A DNA stretch of 8,736 bases from Verrucomicrobiaceae bacterium (GCA_003820635.1 RPOS01000130.1:1-8736); one strand, 5' to 3'. Positions 1-6,993 are shown, counted from the stretch's first letter. Program-made: numbers and translations. Notes: generated from the sequence alone by a model not told the origin.

Positions 1-589
1 CATTATCTTTGCGCGTTTGTGGGCGGGATCCTGCCGCGGATTTCCGGGGAGCGGGGATGATACATGCCGGTCGCTTCGCTGCGGCCTTGCTCATACCTGT
101 TTACGGGGCTGGGCATCACTTCGCAGCGGACTCTCCGTGAATATACCAATGGCTGGACCTGGAAACTGACGCGGTGCTACACAGACACGGAGCTCGCCCA
201 GCAGTAGGATTCTCCTTCAGGGGCACTGAAGGGAAAACGGGAACTCAGCGATAATGAGACCGCCCGGCTAAAGCGGCTTTGGAAGATACTGGCGCTTTTC
301 AGCCTGGTGCAGCGAACGAACGTCTGGGTTTTCATTTCAGCGGCCTGGAAGTTTTCCTTTCTGTCAAATCTCGCCATGGACTGCCAAAAAAGATCGCAGC
401 CGAATCAATCCAAAGCGGAATTGCCACTGCACCGTCACAGGCTTGATCCACACGTTTCCCGCGCCCCTGTCGCTTCGGACTTGCATTCCGTATTCTGGCA
501 ACAAAACTGGCAACGTCACCGACGGCAGGAATGTCATTAGCGACGCAGAAATACCTAATTTGTTGTAAATCAACGGCTTTGAAAGAAGC
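1..589. other. Gene-poor, lower-GC tail of a probable integrated element
   Basis: I see no convincing gene here. All forward frames are interrupted. Frame 1 has stops at 58, 205 and 538, giving a 47-codon piece from an ATG at 64 and an open stretch from 208 to 540. Frame 2 has an open stretch ending with a TAA at 566. None of these translations shows a motif I recognise, including the R-H-R-Y set of tyrosine recombinases. By hand count 301-540 is about 53% G+C, clearly below the genes to the right. With the tRNA 3' end at 590-617, the simplest reading is the decayed or non-coding end of an island whose integrase would lie further left, outside the window. The 64-207 and 208-540 pieces could be remnants of one broken gene, but I cannot name it. 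Confidence 0.5.
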
Positions 590-617
590 GTGGGTTCAAT
601 TCCCACCTCCGCCTCCA
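590..617 (+). tRNA. 3' end of a tRNA gene (T arm, acceptor strand, encoded CCA), 5' half absent
   Basis: A perfect T arm is visible: stem GTGGG (590-594), loop TTCAATT (595-601), stem CCCAC (602-606). It is followed by a 7-base acceptor strand CTCCGCC (607-613), discriminator T (614) and encoded CCA (615-617). A matching 5' acceptor strand GGCGGAG with D arm is not present upstream within a tRNA length, so this is a fragment. The isotype is unresolved. A GGCGGAG-type acceptor with U73 suits tRNA-Cys or Gly. However, TTGTAAA at 563-569 followed by TCAAC and a 15-base segment with complementary GCTT/AAGC resembles the anticodon loop and long variable arm of tRNA-Tyr(GUA). If the second reading is right, the retained piece starts near 563. 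Such 3' fragments are regenerated by tyrosine recombinases as the far attachment site of an island. Confidence 0.75.
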
Positions 618-630
618 AGCGTAAATTGCT

Positions 631-649
631 GGAAAACACGGTGTTTTCC
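631..649. terminator. Perfect 9-base inverted repeat just after the tRNA 3' end
   Basis: GGAAAACAC and GTGTTTTCC flank a single G, giving a perfect palindrome that begins 13 bases after the tRNA CCA. It can fold as a 7-8 bp hairpin. The only T run (TTTT) lies inside the stem and no T tract follows, so it is not a textbook intrinsic terminator. Its place fits termination of the original tRNA transcript, or of the M16 gene transcribed from the other side, whose stop is about 90 bases away. A protein-binding site is also possible. Confidence 0.4.
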
Positions 650-696
650 ACATTCAGGGCACGAAGCTGCGCTCACTCGGGTTCGGCAATCTTGGT

Positions 697-736
697 GGTG
701 GCGAAGCCACCGGCGGGCGGGCAATGTGGTTTGCCC
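697..736 (-). terminator. Two small hairpins downstream of the M16 peptidase gene
   Basis: Two inverted repeats sit directly beyond the stop codon of the minus-strand peptidase gene. One is GGGCAA/TTGCCC (719-724 and 731-736, 6-base loop). The other is GGTGGC/GCCACC (697-702 and 706-711, 3-base loop). Neither is followed by a T run on the minus strand, so they may only protect or slow the 3' end of the transcript. The call is weak and rests on position and complementarity alone. Confidence 0.25.
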
Positions 737-740
737 CAAA

Positions 741-3248
741 TTATCTTTCCGGCAGCACGGTGGCGATGGTGGGGGTGGCGGAGAAGATGCGGGCGGCGGT
801 CTCGCGGACTTGCTGCGGGGTGAGCGCCTGATAAATGGCGGCCATGCGGCGGTGTTGGTCGGCGGGGTGACCGAAGAGCAGGTCGAGCGCGACGTGGCGG
901 GCGCTGTGGGCAGGCGATTGCTGCTGGATGGCGAGACCGCTGAGCACGGTGGAGCGGACGCTTTCGAAGACATCTTCCGGGATGCCGGCGGCGGCGATTT
1001 TCCCGATTTCCTTCATCATCTCATGGCGGGCGAGTTCCACCTGTTCCGGCGCGGTGGCGAGGTAGAAGGTGAAGAGCCCGGCATCGTAGCCGAGGAACTG
1101 GGTGGCTCCCACCTGATAGGCGAGGCCGAGGTCCTCGCGGATGCGGGCGAACAAGGGCCCGGCCATGTCGGCGGCGTATTCCTGGATCATGGCCAGCGCG
1201 TGACGCTCCGGGTTGCTGACCGAGGTGCCGGGGAATCCAATGGCGAGCACGGCCTGTTTTTTCGGCAGCCGCACGGTGGATTCGCCGCGGCCGGGATTTC
1301 CCGCGGGTACCGGCCATGGACTGCCGGCGGGCAGTTCTGTTAGATTTTCGGAGAGCAGATCGAGAACTTGGGCGGCTTCGAAATCTCCGGCGATGGCGAG
1401 GGCGATGTTGGCGGCGTTGAAATGGCGGGCGTGATGGGCGGCGAGGGCGGCGCGATCAAGCGCGGCGAGGCTGGCGGGTGTGCCGAGCGAGTCGAGGCCG
1501 TAGCCGGTTCCGCCAAATGCGGCGTGGCGCAGGGCGCGGAAACCGGCGTGCAGCGGGTCCTGCATCGCCTCTTCCAGCGCGGCGAGTTGGCTGGCTTTTT
1601 CACGGGCGATGGCCTCCTGCGGCAGGCTCGGGGAAACGAGAATTTCCGTGAAAACGGCGGCGATGGTGGCGATGTCCGGCGCGAGGCCGCCGGCCTGCAC
1701 GAGCAGGGCGTTGTTGCCGGTGCCGGCGGAAACGGAGGCTCCAAGGGATTCGAGGGTGATGGCGATTTCCTGCGCGCTGCGGGTGGTGGTGCCCTTTGGC
1801 AGGGTGGAGGCGAGCAGTTGGTTGAGGCCGTTGGTTTCCGGTGTCTCGGAGGGCAGTCCCGCGCGGATGGCGGCCTGCAGGTGGACCAGCGGCACCCGGT
1901 GATCCGGGATGAGCGCGATTTGCAGGCCGTTGGGCAGCGTGTGGACCTGGATTTCCTCGCGCAGCCGGCGGATTTTCCCGGATCTAACAGGCGCTGGCGC
2001 GTCGAGCGGATCGAGGATTGTGAGGGAAAGCCGTTCGTCGGTGAGACGGGATGCGGCGCGGCGGATGTCTTCCACGGTGACGGCTTGAATGGCGGCGACG
2101 TGGCGGCGCGTGAAATCCAGGTCGCGCGCCTCGTGCCAGTTTGAGGCCAGGTCGGACGCGCGGCCGGAGGCGGTGGTCAGGCTGCGGAACTGGCTGGCGG
2201 CGATCTGGCGCTTCGCCTTGGCGAGGTCTTCCTCCAAGGAATCTGTTAGAAGCGTGGCGAGTTCGATGTGAATCGCCTCGATGAGTGCATTGCGCTTGTC
2301 CGGCGAGGCATCCGCACTGACGGCGAAGAGTCCCTCGCGGCCGGGGCCGGTCCATGAGAAGGCGGAAATTTCCAGGGCCAGACCGCGTTCCTCACGCAGC
2401 GTGCGGTGGAGGCGCGAGGCGCGGCCGCGGCCGAGCATGGCGGCGAGCACATCGAAGGCGGGCGCATCCGGGTGATCGAGGGCGGGGGATTTCCAGGCGA
2501 GCGAAATGCGACTGGCGGGCACCGCGAAGGTTTGGCGGGCGCTGCGCGGGCCGAGCTGCGGGGGATCGATGGCGACGAGTGGTTCGCGGCCACAGCCTTG
2601 CCGGCACTCGGCTGTTAGAGAGACGACGAGTTTCCTCACCTCGTCCGGATCGAAATCGCCTGAGATCACCGCGAAGCAGCGATCGGTGGTGTAGCGCTCG
2701 CGGTGATAAGCCGTTAGATCGCCGTATTGAATGGCATCGAAACGGTGGCGGTGGCCGATGACCGGATGGCGGCGCGGATCGAGCTGGAAGGTGGTGGCGA
2801 AGAGCAGGCGTGTGGCGGCGTTGTCCGGATCGTCGAGGCCCATGTCGATCTCGCGGCGGATGACGTCTTTTTCCTTCTCGAACTCGCTCTCGGGGATCAC
2901 CGGGAAGAACACCAAACCGCTGAGGCATTTCAGGAAGACCGGCAGCGAATCGGCCGGTCCGTCGATGAAATACACGGTGCGGTCGAAGCTGGTGTAGGCG
3001 TTCCAATGGCCGCCGGCGGACTGGACTGTGTTGGCGAGTTCGTCGGCATCGTAATCGCGGGTGCCCTTGAAGACCATGTGTTCGAGGAAATGCGAGATGC
3101 CGGAGCCGAGGTGGCGGTCCTCATGCATCGAGCCGGTTTCCACCCAGATCTGGGCGGAAACGACGGGCGCGGTGGGATCCGGATCGAGGATCAGGGTGAG
3201 GCCGTTGGGCAGGGTCTCGACGGTGGCGGTGGTGGCGGGGTATTCCAT
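741..3248 (-). CDS. M16 (pitrilysin/insulinase) family zinc metallopeptidase, two fused M16 domains
   Basis: The 835-residue protein carries the inverted zinc motif HFLEH at residues 53-57, with the third ligand Glu133 exactly 76 residues after His57, as in M16 enzymes. Glu126 is also kept. A typical M16 stretch (HPVIGHRHRF, then GDF) follows at about 161-199. A linker near 413-432 leads into a second M16 fold starting at about 433 (HTLPNGLQIALIPD). There the metal site is lost (NGLNQLLAS at 473-481), so it is the usual inactive partner half that closes the chamber over peptides. The late conserved REDLGLAYQVG (704-714) is present. No signal peptide or membrane segment is seen, so a cytoplasmic location is likely. 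The start is supported by GGAAG five bases upstream of the ATG. It is divergent from the next gene with only 50 bases between them. The substrate is unknown, but peptide degradation is the family role. Confidence 0.93.
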   Translation of the reverse strand: MEYPATTATVETLPNGLTLILDPDPTAPVVSAQIWVETGSMHEDRHLGSGISHFLEHMVFKGTRDYDADELANTVQSAGGHWNAYTSFDRTVYFIDGPADSLPVFLKCLSGLVFFPVIPESEFEKEKDVIRREIDMGLDDPDNAATRLLFATTFQLDPRRHPVIGHRHRFDAIQYGDLTAYHRERYTTDRCFAVISGDFDPDEVRKLVVSLTAECRQGCGREPLVAIDPPQLGPRSARQTFAVPASRISLAWKSPALDHPDAPAFDVLAAMLGRGRASRLHRTLREERGLALEISAFSWTGPGREGLFAVSADASPDKRNALIEAIHIELATLLTDSLEEDLAKAKRQIAASQFRSLTTASGRASDLASNWHEARDLDFTRRHVAAIQAVTVEDIRRAASRLTDERLSLTILDPLDAPAPVRSGKIRRLREEIQVHTLPNGLQIALIPDHRVPLVHLQAAIRAGLPSETPETNGLNQLLASTLPKGTTTRSAQEIAITLESLGASVSAGTGNNALLVQAGGLAPDIATIAAVFTEILVSPSLPQEAIAREKASQLAALEEAMQDPLHAGFRALRHAAFGGTGYGLDSLGTPASLAALDRAALAAHHARHFNAANIALAIAGDFEAAQVLDLLSENLTELPAGSPWPVPAGNPGRGESTVRLPKKQAVLAIGFPGTSVSNPERHALAMIQEYAADMAGPLFARIREDLGLAYQVGATQFLGYDAGLFTFYLATAPEQVELARHEMMKEIGKIAAAGIPEDVFESVRSTVLSGLAIQQQSPAHSARHVALDLLFGHPADQHRRMAAIYQALTPQQVRETAARIFSATPTIATVLPER
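1337..1344 (-). repeat. TCTAACRG motif copy 1 (in M16 gene)
   Basis: TCTAACAG on the minus strand. In the M16 gene it spells Asn-Leu-Thr-Glu with Leu-Thr as CTA ACA, in a poorly conserved linker near residue 635. One of eight copies in the window. Confidence 0.6.
1983..1990 (+). repeat. TCTAACRG motif copy 2 (in M16 gene)
   Basis: TCTAACAG on the plus strand, antisense to the peptidase gene. It falls in the linker between the two M16 domains (Pro-Val-Arg-Ser near residue 420). It is the only copy not read as Leu-Thr. Confidence 0.6.
2243..2250 (-). repeat. TCTAACRG motif copy 3 (in M16 gene)
   Basis: TCTAACAG on the minus strand, read as Leu-Leu-Thr-Asp with CTA ACA near residue 334 of the peptidase. 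Confidence 0.6.
2612..2619 (-). repeat. TCTAACRG motif copy 4 (in M16 gene)
   Basis: TCTAACAG on the minus strand, read as Ser-Leu-Thr-Ala with CTA ACA near residue 211 of the peptidase. Confidence 0.6.
2711..2718 (-). repeat. TCTAACRG motif copy 5 (in M16 gene)
   Basis: TCTAACGG on the minus strand, read as Asp-Leu-Thr-Ala with CTA ACG near residue 178 of the peptidase. Confidence 0.6.
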
Positions 3249-3253
3249 GAAAA

Positions 3254-3258
3254 CTTCC
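3254..3258 (-). promoter_or_regulatory. Ribosome binding site of the M16 peptidase gene
   Basis: GGAAG on the minus strand lies five bases before the ATG at 3248. It supports that start, which also gives an N-terminus directly leading into the first M16 strand. Confidence 0.5.
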
Positions 3259-3285
3259 GGCTTGGAGGCGGGCTGTCCATGCAGT

Positions 3286-3290
3286 AGGAA
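3286..3290 (+). promoter_or_regulatory. Ribosome binding site of the small membrane-anchored protein
   Basis: AGGAA on the plus strand lies eight bases before the ATG at 3299 and supports that start over internal alternatives. The 50-base gap to the divergent peptidase gene must hold the translation signals of both, and probably at least one promoter. I could not pick convincing -35/-10 boxes. Confidence 0.5.
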
Positions 3291-3298
3291 ACGCCATC

Positions 3299-3763
3299 AT
3301 GCAACGATGGATCGTGGTGGGTGTGGTGGCGGTGCTGCTTTTCTGCGGCATGGGAATCGGCGGGTTGTTCGCCTATCGTGCTTACAAGCAGAATCTGCCG
3401 GGCCCGGTGTGGGTGCCCATGCCGGTCAATCCGGAGTTACCTCCGGAGAAGTGTGACGAAATCATCGCCAGGCTCAAGGAGCAGCTCGGCAAGCCCGCGC
3501 TGCTGGCCAAAGTCAGCGCGGACGTCGGACTCATGAAGAAATGGGAACTGCCATCCGACGAGGCCTGCGCCGCGGAGCTTGGCAGGCGGTTGTTCGTGAA
3601 GGCCGGCGAGATGGACACGCCGATGGGCAAGGTGCCCGCCATTCACATCGGTGTGACCGGCAAGCGCAAGGAGCGCGAGGTTTCCGGCGAGATCGCGATG
3701 CGCCTGATGGAGGACGTCTGGCCGATTCTCGGGCTGGAGCCTCCGCCGAGGAAGGGCAACTAA
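3299..3763 (+). CDS. Small single-pass membrane protein of unknown function, possibly Wzz-like
   Basis: This 154-residue protein has a short positive N-terminus and one hydrophobic segment at about residues 5-26 (VVGVVAVLLFCGMGIGGLF). A proline-rich spacer (34-49) and a soluble domain follow. The segment lacks a clear cleavage site, so I read it as an inner-membrane anchor with the rest outside the cytoplasm. The soluble part (leucine-rich helix 54-82, KKWEL at 80-84, strand VPAIHIGVTG at 112-121, amphipathic helix EIAMRLMEDVWPIL at 131-144) weakly recalls the helix-strand-helix pattern of Wzz/polysaccharide chain-length proteins. It is much shorter, and that resemblance is only an impression. 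Good RBS at 3286. Its TAA stop overlaps the stop of the converging nitroreductase gene. It reads as a real gene: preferred codons, good start, sensible topology. The function is unknown. Confidence 0.75.
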   Translation: MQRWIVVGVVAVLLFCGMGIGGLFAYRAYKQNLPGPVWVPMPVNPELPPEKCDEIIARLKEQLGKPALLAKVSADVGLMKKWELPSDEACAAELGRRLFVKAGEMDTPMGKVPAIHIGVTGKRKEREVSGEIAMRLMEDVWPILGLEPPPRKGN

Positions 3764-4416
3764 GCCTGGCCGATGTGGTGGATGATTTTCGAGCGCTCGA
3801 AGCGCGCCTTCGGGGTGGCGGCGTATTTGTCGTCCGCCGCGCGGTAGCCGAGTGCACAGGCCACGGCGGTGGCGTAGCCGCTGCCCTCAAGGCCGAGGAT
3901 GCGGTCGTAGGCGTTGGCGCTGATGCCTTCCATCGGGCAGGTGTCGATGCCGAGCACGGCGGCGGATGTCATGAGTTGGCCAAGGGCGATGTAAACCTGG
4001 CGGGTGTTCCACGCGTGGCGCGCCTCGCAGCTCATGGTTTCGGCGAAGCCGGCGATCATGCCCTTGAGCGGCGCGAGGTCCTCCGGGCTCTTGTTCTGGG
4101 CTTCCGCCATGCGGGCGATCCAGGAGCCGATATCGGCGCTGGTCAGGTCGGTGCGGGCGGTGAGCACGACGAAATGCGAGGCCTCGGTGACTTGTGGCTG
4201 GTTCCATGATTCCGGCTGAAGCCGCGCGCGCACGGCGGGATCATGGACGACGAGGAATTTCCACGGCTGGAGGCCGAAGGAGGAAGGCGTGAGCACGAGC
4301 GATTCCTCAAGCGAGTCCCAGACATCGGCCGGGATTTTACGCGAGGCATCGAATTGCTTGGTGGCGTAGCGCCAGCGCAGGGCGGCGAGCAGTTGGTCGG
4401 TGGTGAGCTGGGTCAT
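3760..4416 (-). CDS. NfsB-type NAD(P)H-dependent FMN nitroreductase
   Basis: The 218-residue length matches NfsB-family enzymes (about 217), which are homodimeric flavoproteins that reduce nitro compounds and quinones with NAD(P)H. Family signatures visible in order are RWRYATKQFD (14-23, phosphate side of FMN), TPSSFGLQPWKFLVV (43-57), WNQPQVTEASHFVVL (70-84), RQVYIALGQLM (about 141-151), DTCPMEGI (160s) and the C-terminal ALGYRAADDKYA segment. No signal peptide, so cytoplasmic. The physiological substrate cannot be told from sequence. The start codon lies 11 bases after the lptD stop on the same strand with no clear Shine-Dalgarno sequence, so translation is probably coupled to lptD. Its TAG stop and the TAA of the convergent small gene share the four bases CTAA. 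Confidence 0.92.
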   Translation of the reverse strand: MTQLTTDQLLAALRWRYATKQFDASRKIPADVWDSLEESLVLTPSSFGLQPWKFLVVHDPAVRARLQPESWNQPQVTEASHFVVLTARTDLTSADIGSWIARMAEAQNKSPEDLAPLKGMIAGFAETMSCEARHAWNTRQVYIALGQLMTSAAVLGIDTCPMEGISANAYDRILGLEGSGYATAVACALGYRAADDKYAATPKARFERSKIIHHIGQA

Positions 4417-4427
4417 GATGCGCGGGA

Positions 4428-6884
4428 CTATTGCGCATCGAGTTCGAAAGGCAAGGAGACCGATGGAAATTCCTTGAGCGTGAGACTGAAAACCACGCCG
4501 TATTCCTGCTCGAAGCGGTTGTCCCGGCTGCTGATGCCCATGCCGGCCACCCAGTTGCCGAGGTCGCGGTGGAATGAGTAAATCTGCTCCTCGAGCGTGG
4601 AGTCATCGAGTTCGAGTTCGTGGCGGGTGCCGAAGCCCCAGTTTTCCGAGAGGCGGATGTAGGTCCGCAGATCGACGCGGCTGGAGTCCACCAACACCGG
4701 ATGGCCGTTGAGCCAGCGGTAGCCCAGCGAGATGTCGAAGCGCTCGTTGGGCTGGAAATTCACACGGCTGGCGAACTCGCTGAAACCCGAGCCGCTGTCC
4801 GCGATCGGGAACTGGGTTTCGAGATGGACGCCCATCCACGGCAGCGGCTGCCAGCGCGCATCGTTGTAGAGATTGGAAAAATCGCGCTCGCCCTCCGGGT
4901 CCTCGATGAAGGTGTCGAAATAGGTGTCCAGATAGAACCACTCGAAGCTGCCGCCGTCGCGCCGGGTGAGCAGGCGGTTGCGTGCGCCCAGGCGCAGCAC
5001 ATTCCAGCTTTGCATCTGATCGAGCGCCGTGAAACGCAGCGGGTCGATCGGCCGCGGCCGGGTGGTCGGGGTGAGGCGGTCCACGCCGGGATCGCCGGGC
5101 GCGAAGTCATCGCTGGAAACCACCGACCAGGTGCCATACGGCTGGAACACGTGCCTGAGTCCGTCCAGCCCCCAGTCGTGATTTTGGAAATCGCCGAGAT
5201 CGCGCGAGAACTTGACGGAGCTTTCCACGCCCACGTGCAGGTGGGTGTCTTCCGAGCCGCCTTCCGGGCCATCCACCGCGCCGTAGCGGGTGTAGCCGAC
5301 GCCGGCCTCCGGCGTGACGCTCAGGAAGCCGCCCAGCAACATCGGCAGCGACCATTCCTGATAGGTGTGGAAACGGCCGTAGCCGGAATCCAACAATTGG
5401 GTGGCGATGGCCTCGCGCCGCGGGTCATCGGCAGACAGGGCGAGCATCTGCTCGGCAAGACTGCGCTCGTAGCCGCCGAGTTGATCCAACAGGCGCTGGG
5501 CTCCGGGATCGGAGAGCGTCATGCCCCGCAGTGGATCGATGATCGCGCCGCGCGTCGGATCGGCCGCCTCCTCGCCGATGTATCCCAGTGATGTGCTGCC
5601 CTCGTGCAGCACCGGCAGGCCGAAAAACGGCGCGCGTGCACGGTCGTAAAAAATTTCCGGGTAGCGGGTGTCCGCCCGGTAGAAATCGTTCAGTTGGAAG
5701 CGCGCGAAGAGTGACAGCATCGAGGCGTCGTCGCGGCGGTAGATTCCCACCGTATTGTCCGGCGCGGGATCGGTGCGGTAGCGGTCCATCTCAAGATCTT
5801 CGAGGTAGTGGCGGTCGCTCAGCCAGGTGAGATTGGCATCCACCCACCAGTCTCCGCCGCCCGGGAAATCCGGCCTGATGCGCTGCTTGAGCTCGGCCTT
5901 GTAGCGGTCCTCATTGACGAAGCCGCGGGGCACGCCGTTGCGGGAATCGCCGGGATCCATGTCGTTGAGATAATATAAGGAAAGCCCGGTGATTTCCTCC
6001 GAGCGTTCGAGGCGGGTGTCCACCAGATCCAAGCCGGTGCCGATGCCGCGGGAGGTGCGGATGTCGAAGTGCCAGCGGGAAAGCAGCCAGGCGTTCTCTT
6101 TTTCCCCGGTGTCCGGATCGGTTTCGCCGCCGAGCATGATGCCGTAGGTATTGAGCAGGAAAGGCCCCCAGTTCGAGCGGGCACCGGGAGTGAAATGATA
6201 ACCGAGCTCCGCATCCAGCGGCTGCGCGAGATAGGGAAACCAGAACACCGGCGTGTCTCCGGCATAGAGCTTGAGATCGTTGAAAACGATCTTGTCGCCC
6301 GGATAGATCGTCGTCTTTTTCGCGCGGAGCCAGTAGCCGGGGTCCTCCACGTCATGGGTGGTGATGCCGGCGTCGTAGCCCACCAGCACCTGCTTGTTGC
6401 CGCGCTGCTCGGCGGTGAACTTGCCGGCTTCCAGCAACACCGGATCCAGCGAGGCCCTCAAGCCGCGGTTGTCGAGGAACTTGCGCTCGTAGTGATAGAT
6501 CGCCTGCTCGCCGCGCTGCATCAGGTTTCCCTGATAGACGGTCACGTTGCCAGTGAGGGTCACGGTTTTCGCCTTCAAATCCAGCACCGCGGTGTCGGAA
6601 AACATTTCCAGTCCGTTGTCGCCCTCGATCTTGACCGGGCCGCCAAGGCGCACGCCGGTCTCGATGTCGCCCTCGATTCTGCCGCCCTGGTTGTTGATCT
6701 TGAGCTCCTTGGGCATGGTCAGCTCAAGGCCGGCGGGGTTTCCGAAAGGCATCTCGGGCGCAGGCACCGGCGTGATCGTATCCACCGCGGGCAGCACGCC
6801 GGGGTCGGATGCATCCTGGGCCGTGGCCATTCCCGCGGGCAGGAACAACAACGGCGCCACAAGCCATGCAGCGGGTCTCAGCAT
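4428..6884 (-). CDS. lptD: LPS-assembly outer-membrane protein LptD (OstA/Imp family)
   Basis: LptD forms the outer-membrane barrel that, with the lipoprotein LptE, inserts lipopolysaccharide into the outer leaflet. This 818-residue protein starts with a signal peptide (hydrophobic core 7-19, likely cleavage after ATA at 20-22). An LptA/OstA-like beta domain follows (about 75-215, including the AVLDLKAKTVTLTGNVTVY stretch at 99-117). TPVFWFPYLAQPLD at 211-224 is the family hallmark at the entry to the barrel. The rest is alternating beta-strand sequence rich in aromatic residues, with TWLSDRHYLEDLE (353-365) typical of LptD. The length is normal for the family (E. coli about 784). Two oddities: no cysteine anywhere, and a helix-rich stretch at about 438-503 inside the barrel region. 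A nitroreductase gene follows 11 bases later. The start lacks a clear RBS but gives a proper signal peptide. Confidence 0.92.
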   Translation of the reverse strand: MLRPAAWLVAPLLFLPAGMATAQDASDPGVLPAVDTITPVPAPEMPFGNPAGLELTMPKELKINNQGGRIEGDIETGVRLGGPVKIEGDNGLEMFSDTAVLDLKAKTVTLTGNVTVYQGNLMQRGEQAIYHYERKFLDNRGLRASLDPVLLEAGKFTAEQRGNKQVLVGYDAGITTHDVEDPGYWLRAKKTTIYPGDKIVFNDLKLYAGDTPVFWFPYLAQPLDAELGYHFTPGARSNWGPFLLNTYGIMLGGETDPDTGEKENAWLLSRWHFDIRTSRGIGTGLDLVDTRLERSEEITGLSLYYLNDMDPGDSRNGVPRGFVNEDRYKAELKQRIRPDFPGGGDWWVDANLTWLSDRHYLEDLEMDRYRTDPAPDNTVGIYRRDDASMLSLFARFQLNDFYRADTRYPEIFYDRARAPFFGLPVLHEGSTSLGYIGEEAADPTRGAIIDPLRGMTLSDPGAQRLLDQLGGYERSLAEQMLALSADDPRREAIATQLLDSGYGRFHTYQEWSLPMLLGGFLSVTPEAGVGYTRYGAVDGPEGGSEDTHLHVGVESSVKFSRDLGDFQNHDWGLDGLRHVFQPYGTWSVVSSDDFAPGDPGVDRLTPTTRPRPIDPLRFTALDQMQSWNVLRLGARNRLLTRRDGGSFEWFYLDTYFDTFIEDPEGERDFSNLYNDARWQPLPWMGVHLETQFPIADSGSGFSEFASRVNFQPNERFDISLGYRWLNGHPVLVDSSRVDLRTYIRLSENWGFGTRHELELDDSTLEEQIYSFHRDLGNWVAGMGISSRDNRFEQEYGVVFSLTLKEFPSVSLPFELDAQ

Positions 6885-6993
6885 CGCCGGGAGCAGAATG
6901 CCGCCGGGCCTGAAAGTAAAGGTCGAAAGCCGCCCGCCGCCCGGGAACGAAAATCCGGTTTACCCGGCGCGATTCCGCTCCATTCTTTTCCAC
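6885..6993. promoter_or_regulatory. Divergent intergenic region between lptD and the SDR gene
   Basis: The 109 bases between two divergent start codons must contain signals for both genes. The best plus-strand match I see is TTTACC (6959-6964) with CATTCT (6981-6986) at 16 bases spacing. It is poor and would leave almost no leader. No clear Shine-Dalgarno sequence precedes either ATG, and I saw no strong operator-like palindrome. Confidence 0.3.

Noticed and set aside
77..128. CGCTGCG (77-83) and CGCAGCG (122-128) as the ends of a mobile element
   Set aside because: Only 7 bases match, with no target duplication and no transposase between them. Expected by chance in GC-rich DNA.
575..594. 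TTTGAAA at 578-584 as a Ser(UGA) anticodon loop
   Set aside because: The flanking bases do not pair as an anticodon stem, and no variable arm is left before the T stem at 590. It is better explained as the loop of a short variable arm.
364..651. Minus-strand frame across the tRNA fragment, containing EVGIEPTL
   Set aside because: EVGIEPTL is the well-known antisense translation of a tRNA T arm and acceptor end and does not indicate a protein.
531..1343. Long plus-strand reading frame of 270 codons, rich in Gly
   Set aside because: It runs through the tRNA fragment and is then the antisense shadow of the M16 gene. High GC content produces such Gly-rich frames opposite real genes. No start signal or recognisable motif.
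4620..5591. 323-codon plus-strand frame opposite lptD
   Set aside because: Antisense shadow of a clear LptD coding region. The translation is rich in Ala, Val, Glu and Arg without any domain signature.
6547..6993. Upstream extension of the SDR frame into lptD
   Set aside because: The frame stays open only because it mirrors lptD codons. The ATG at 6994 places the GxxGFIG motif at the normal distance from the N-terminus.
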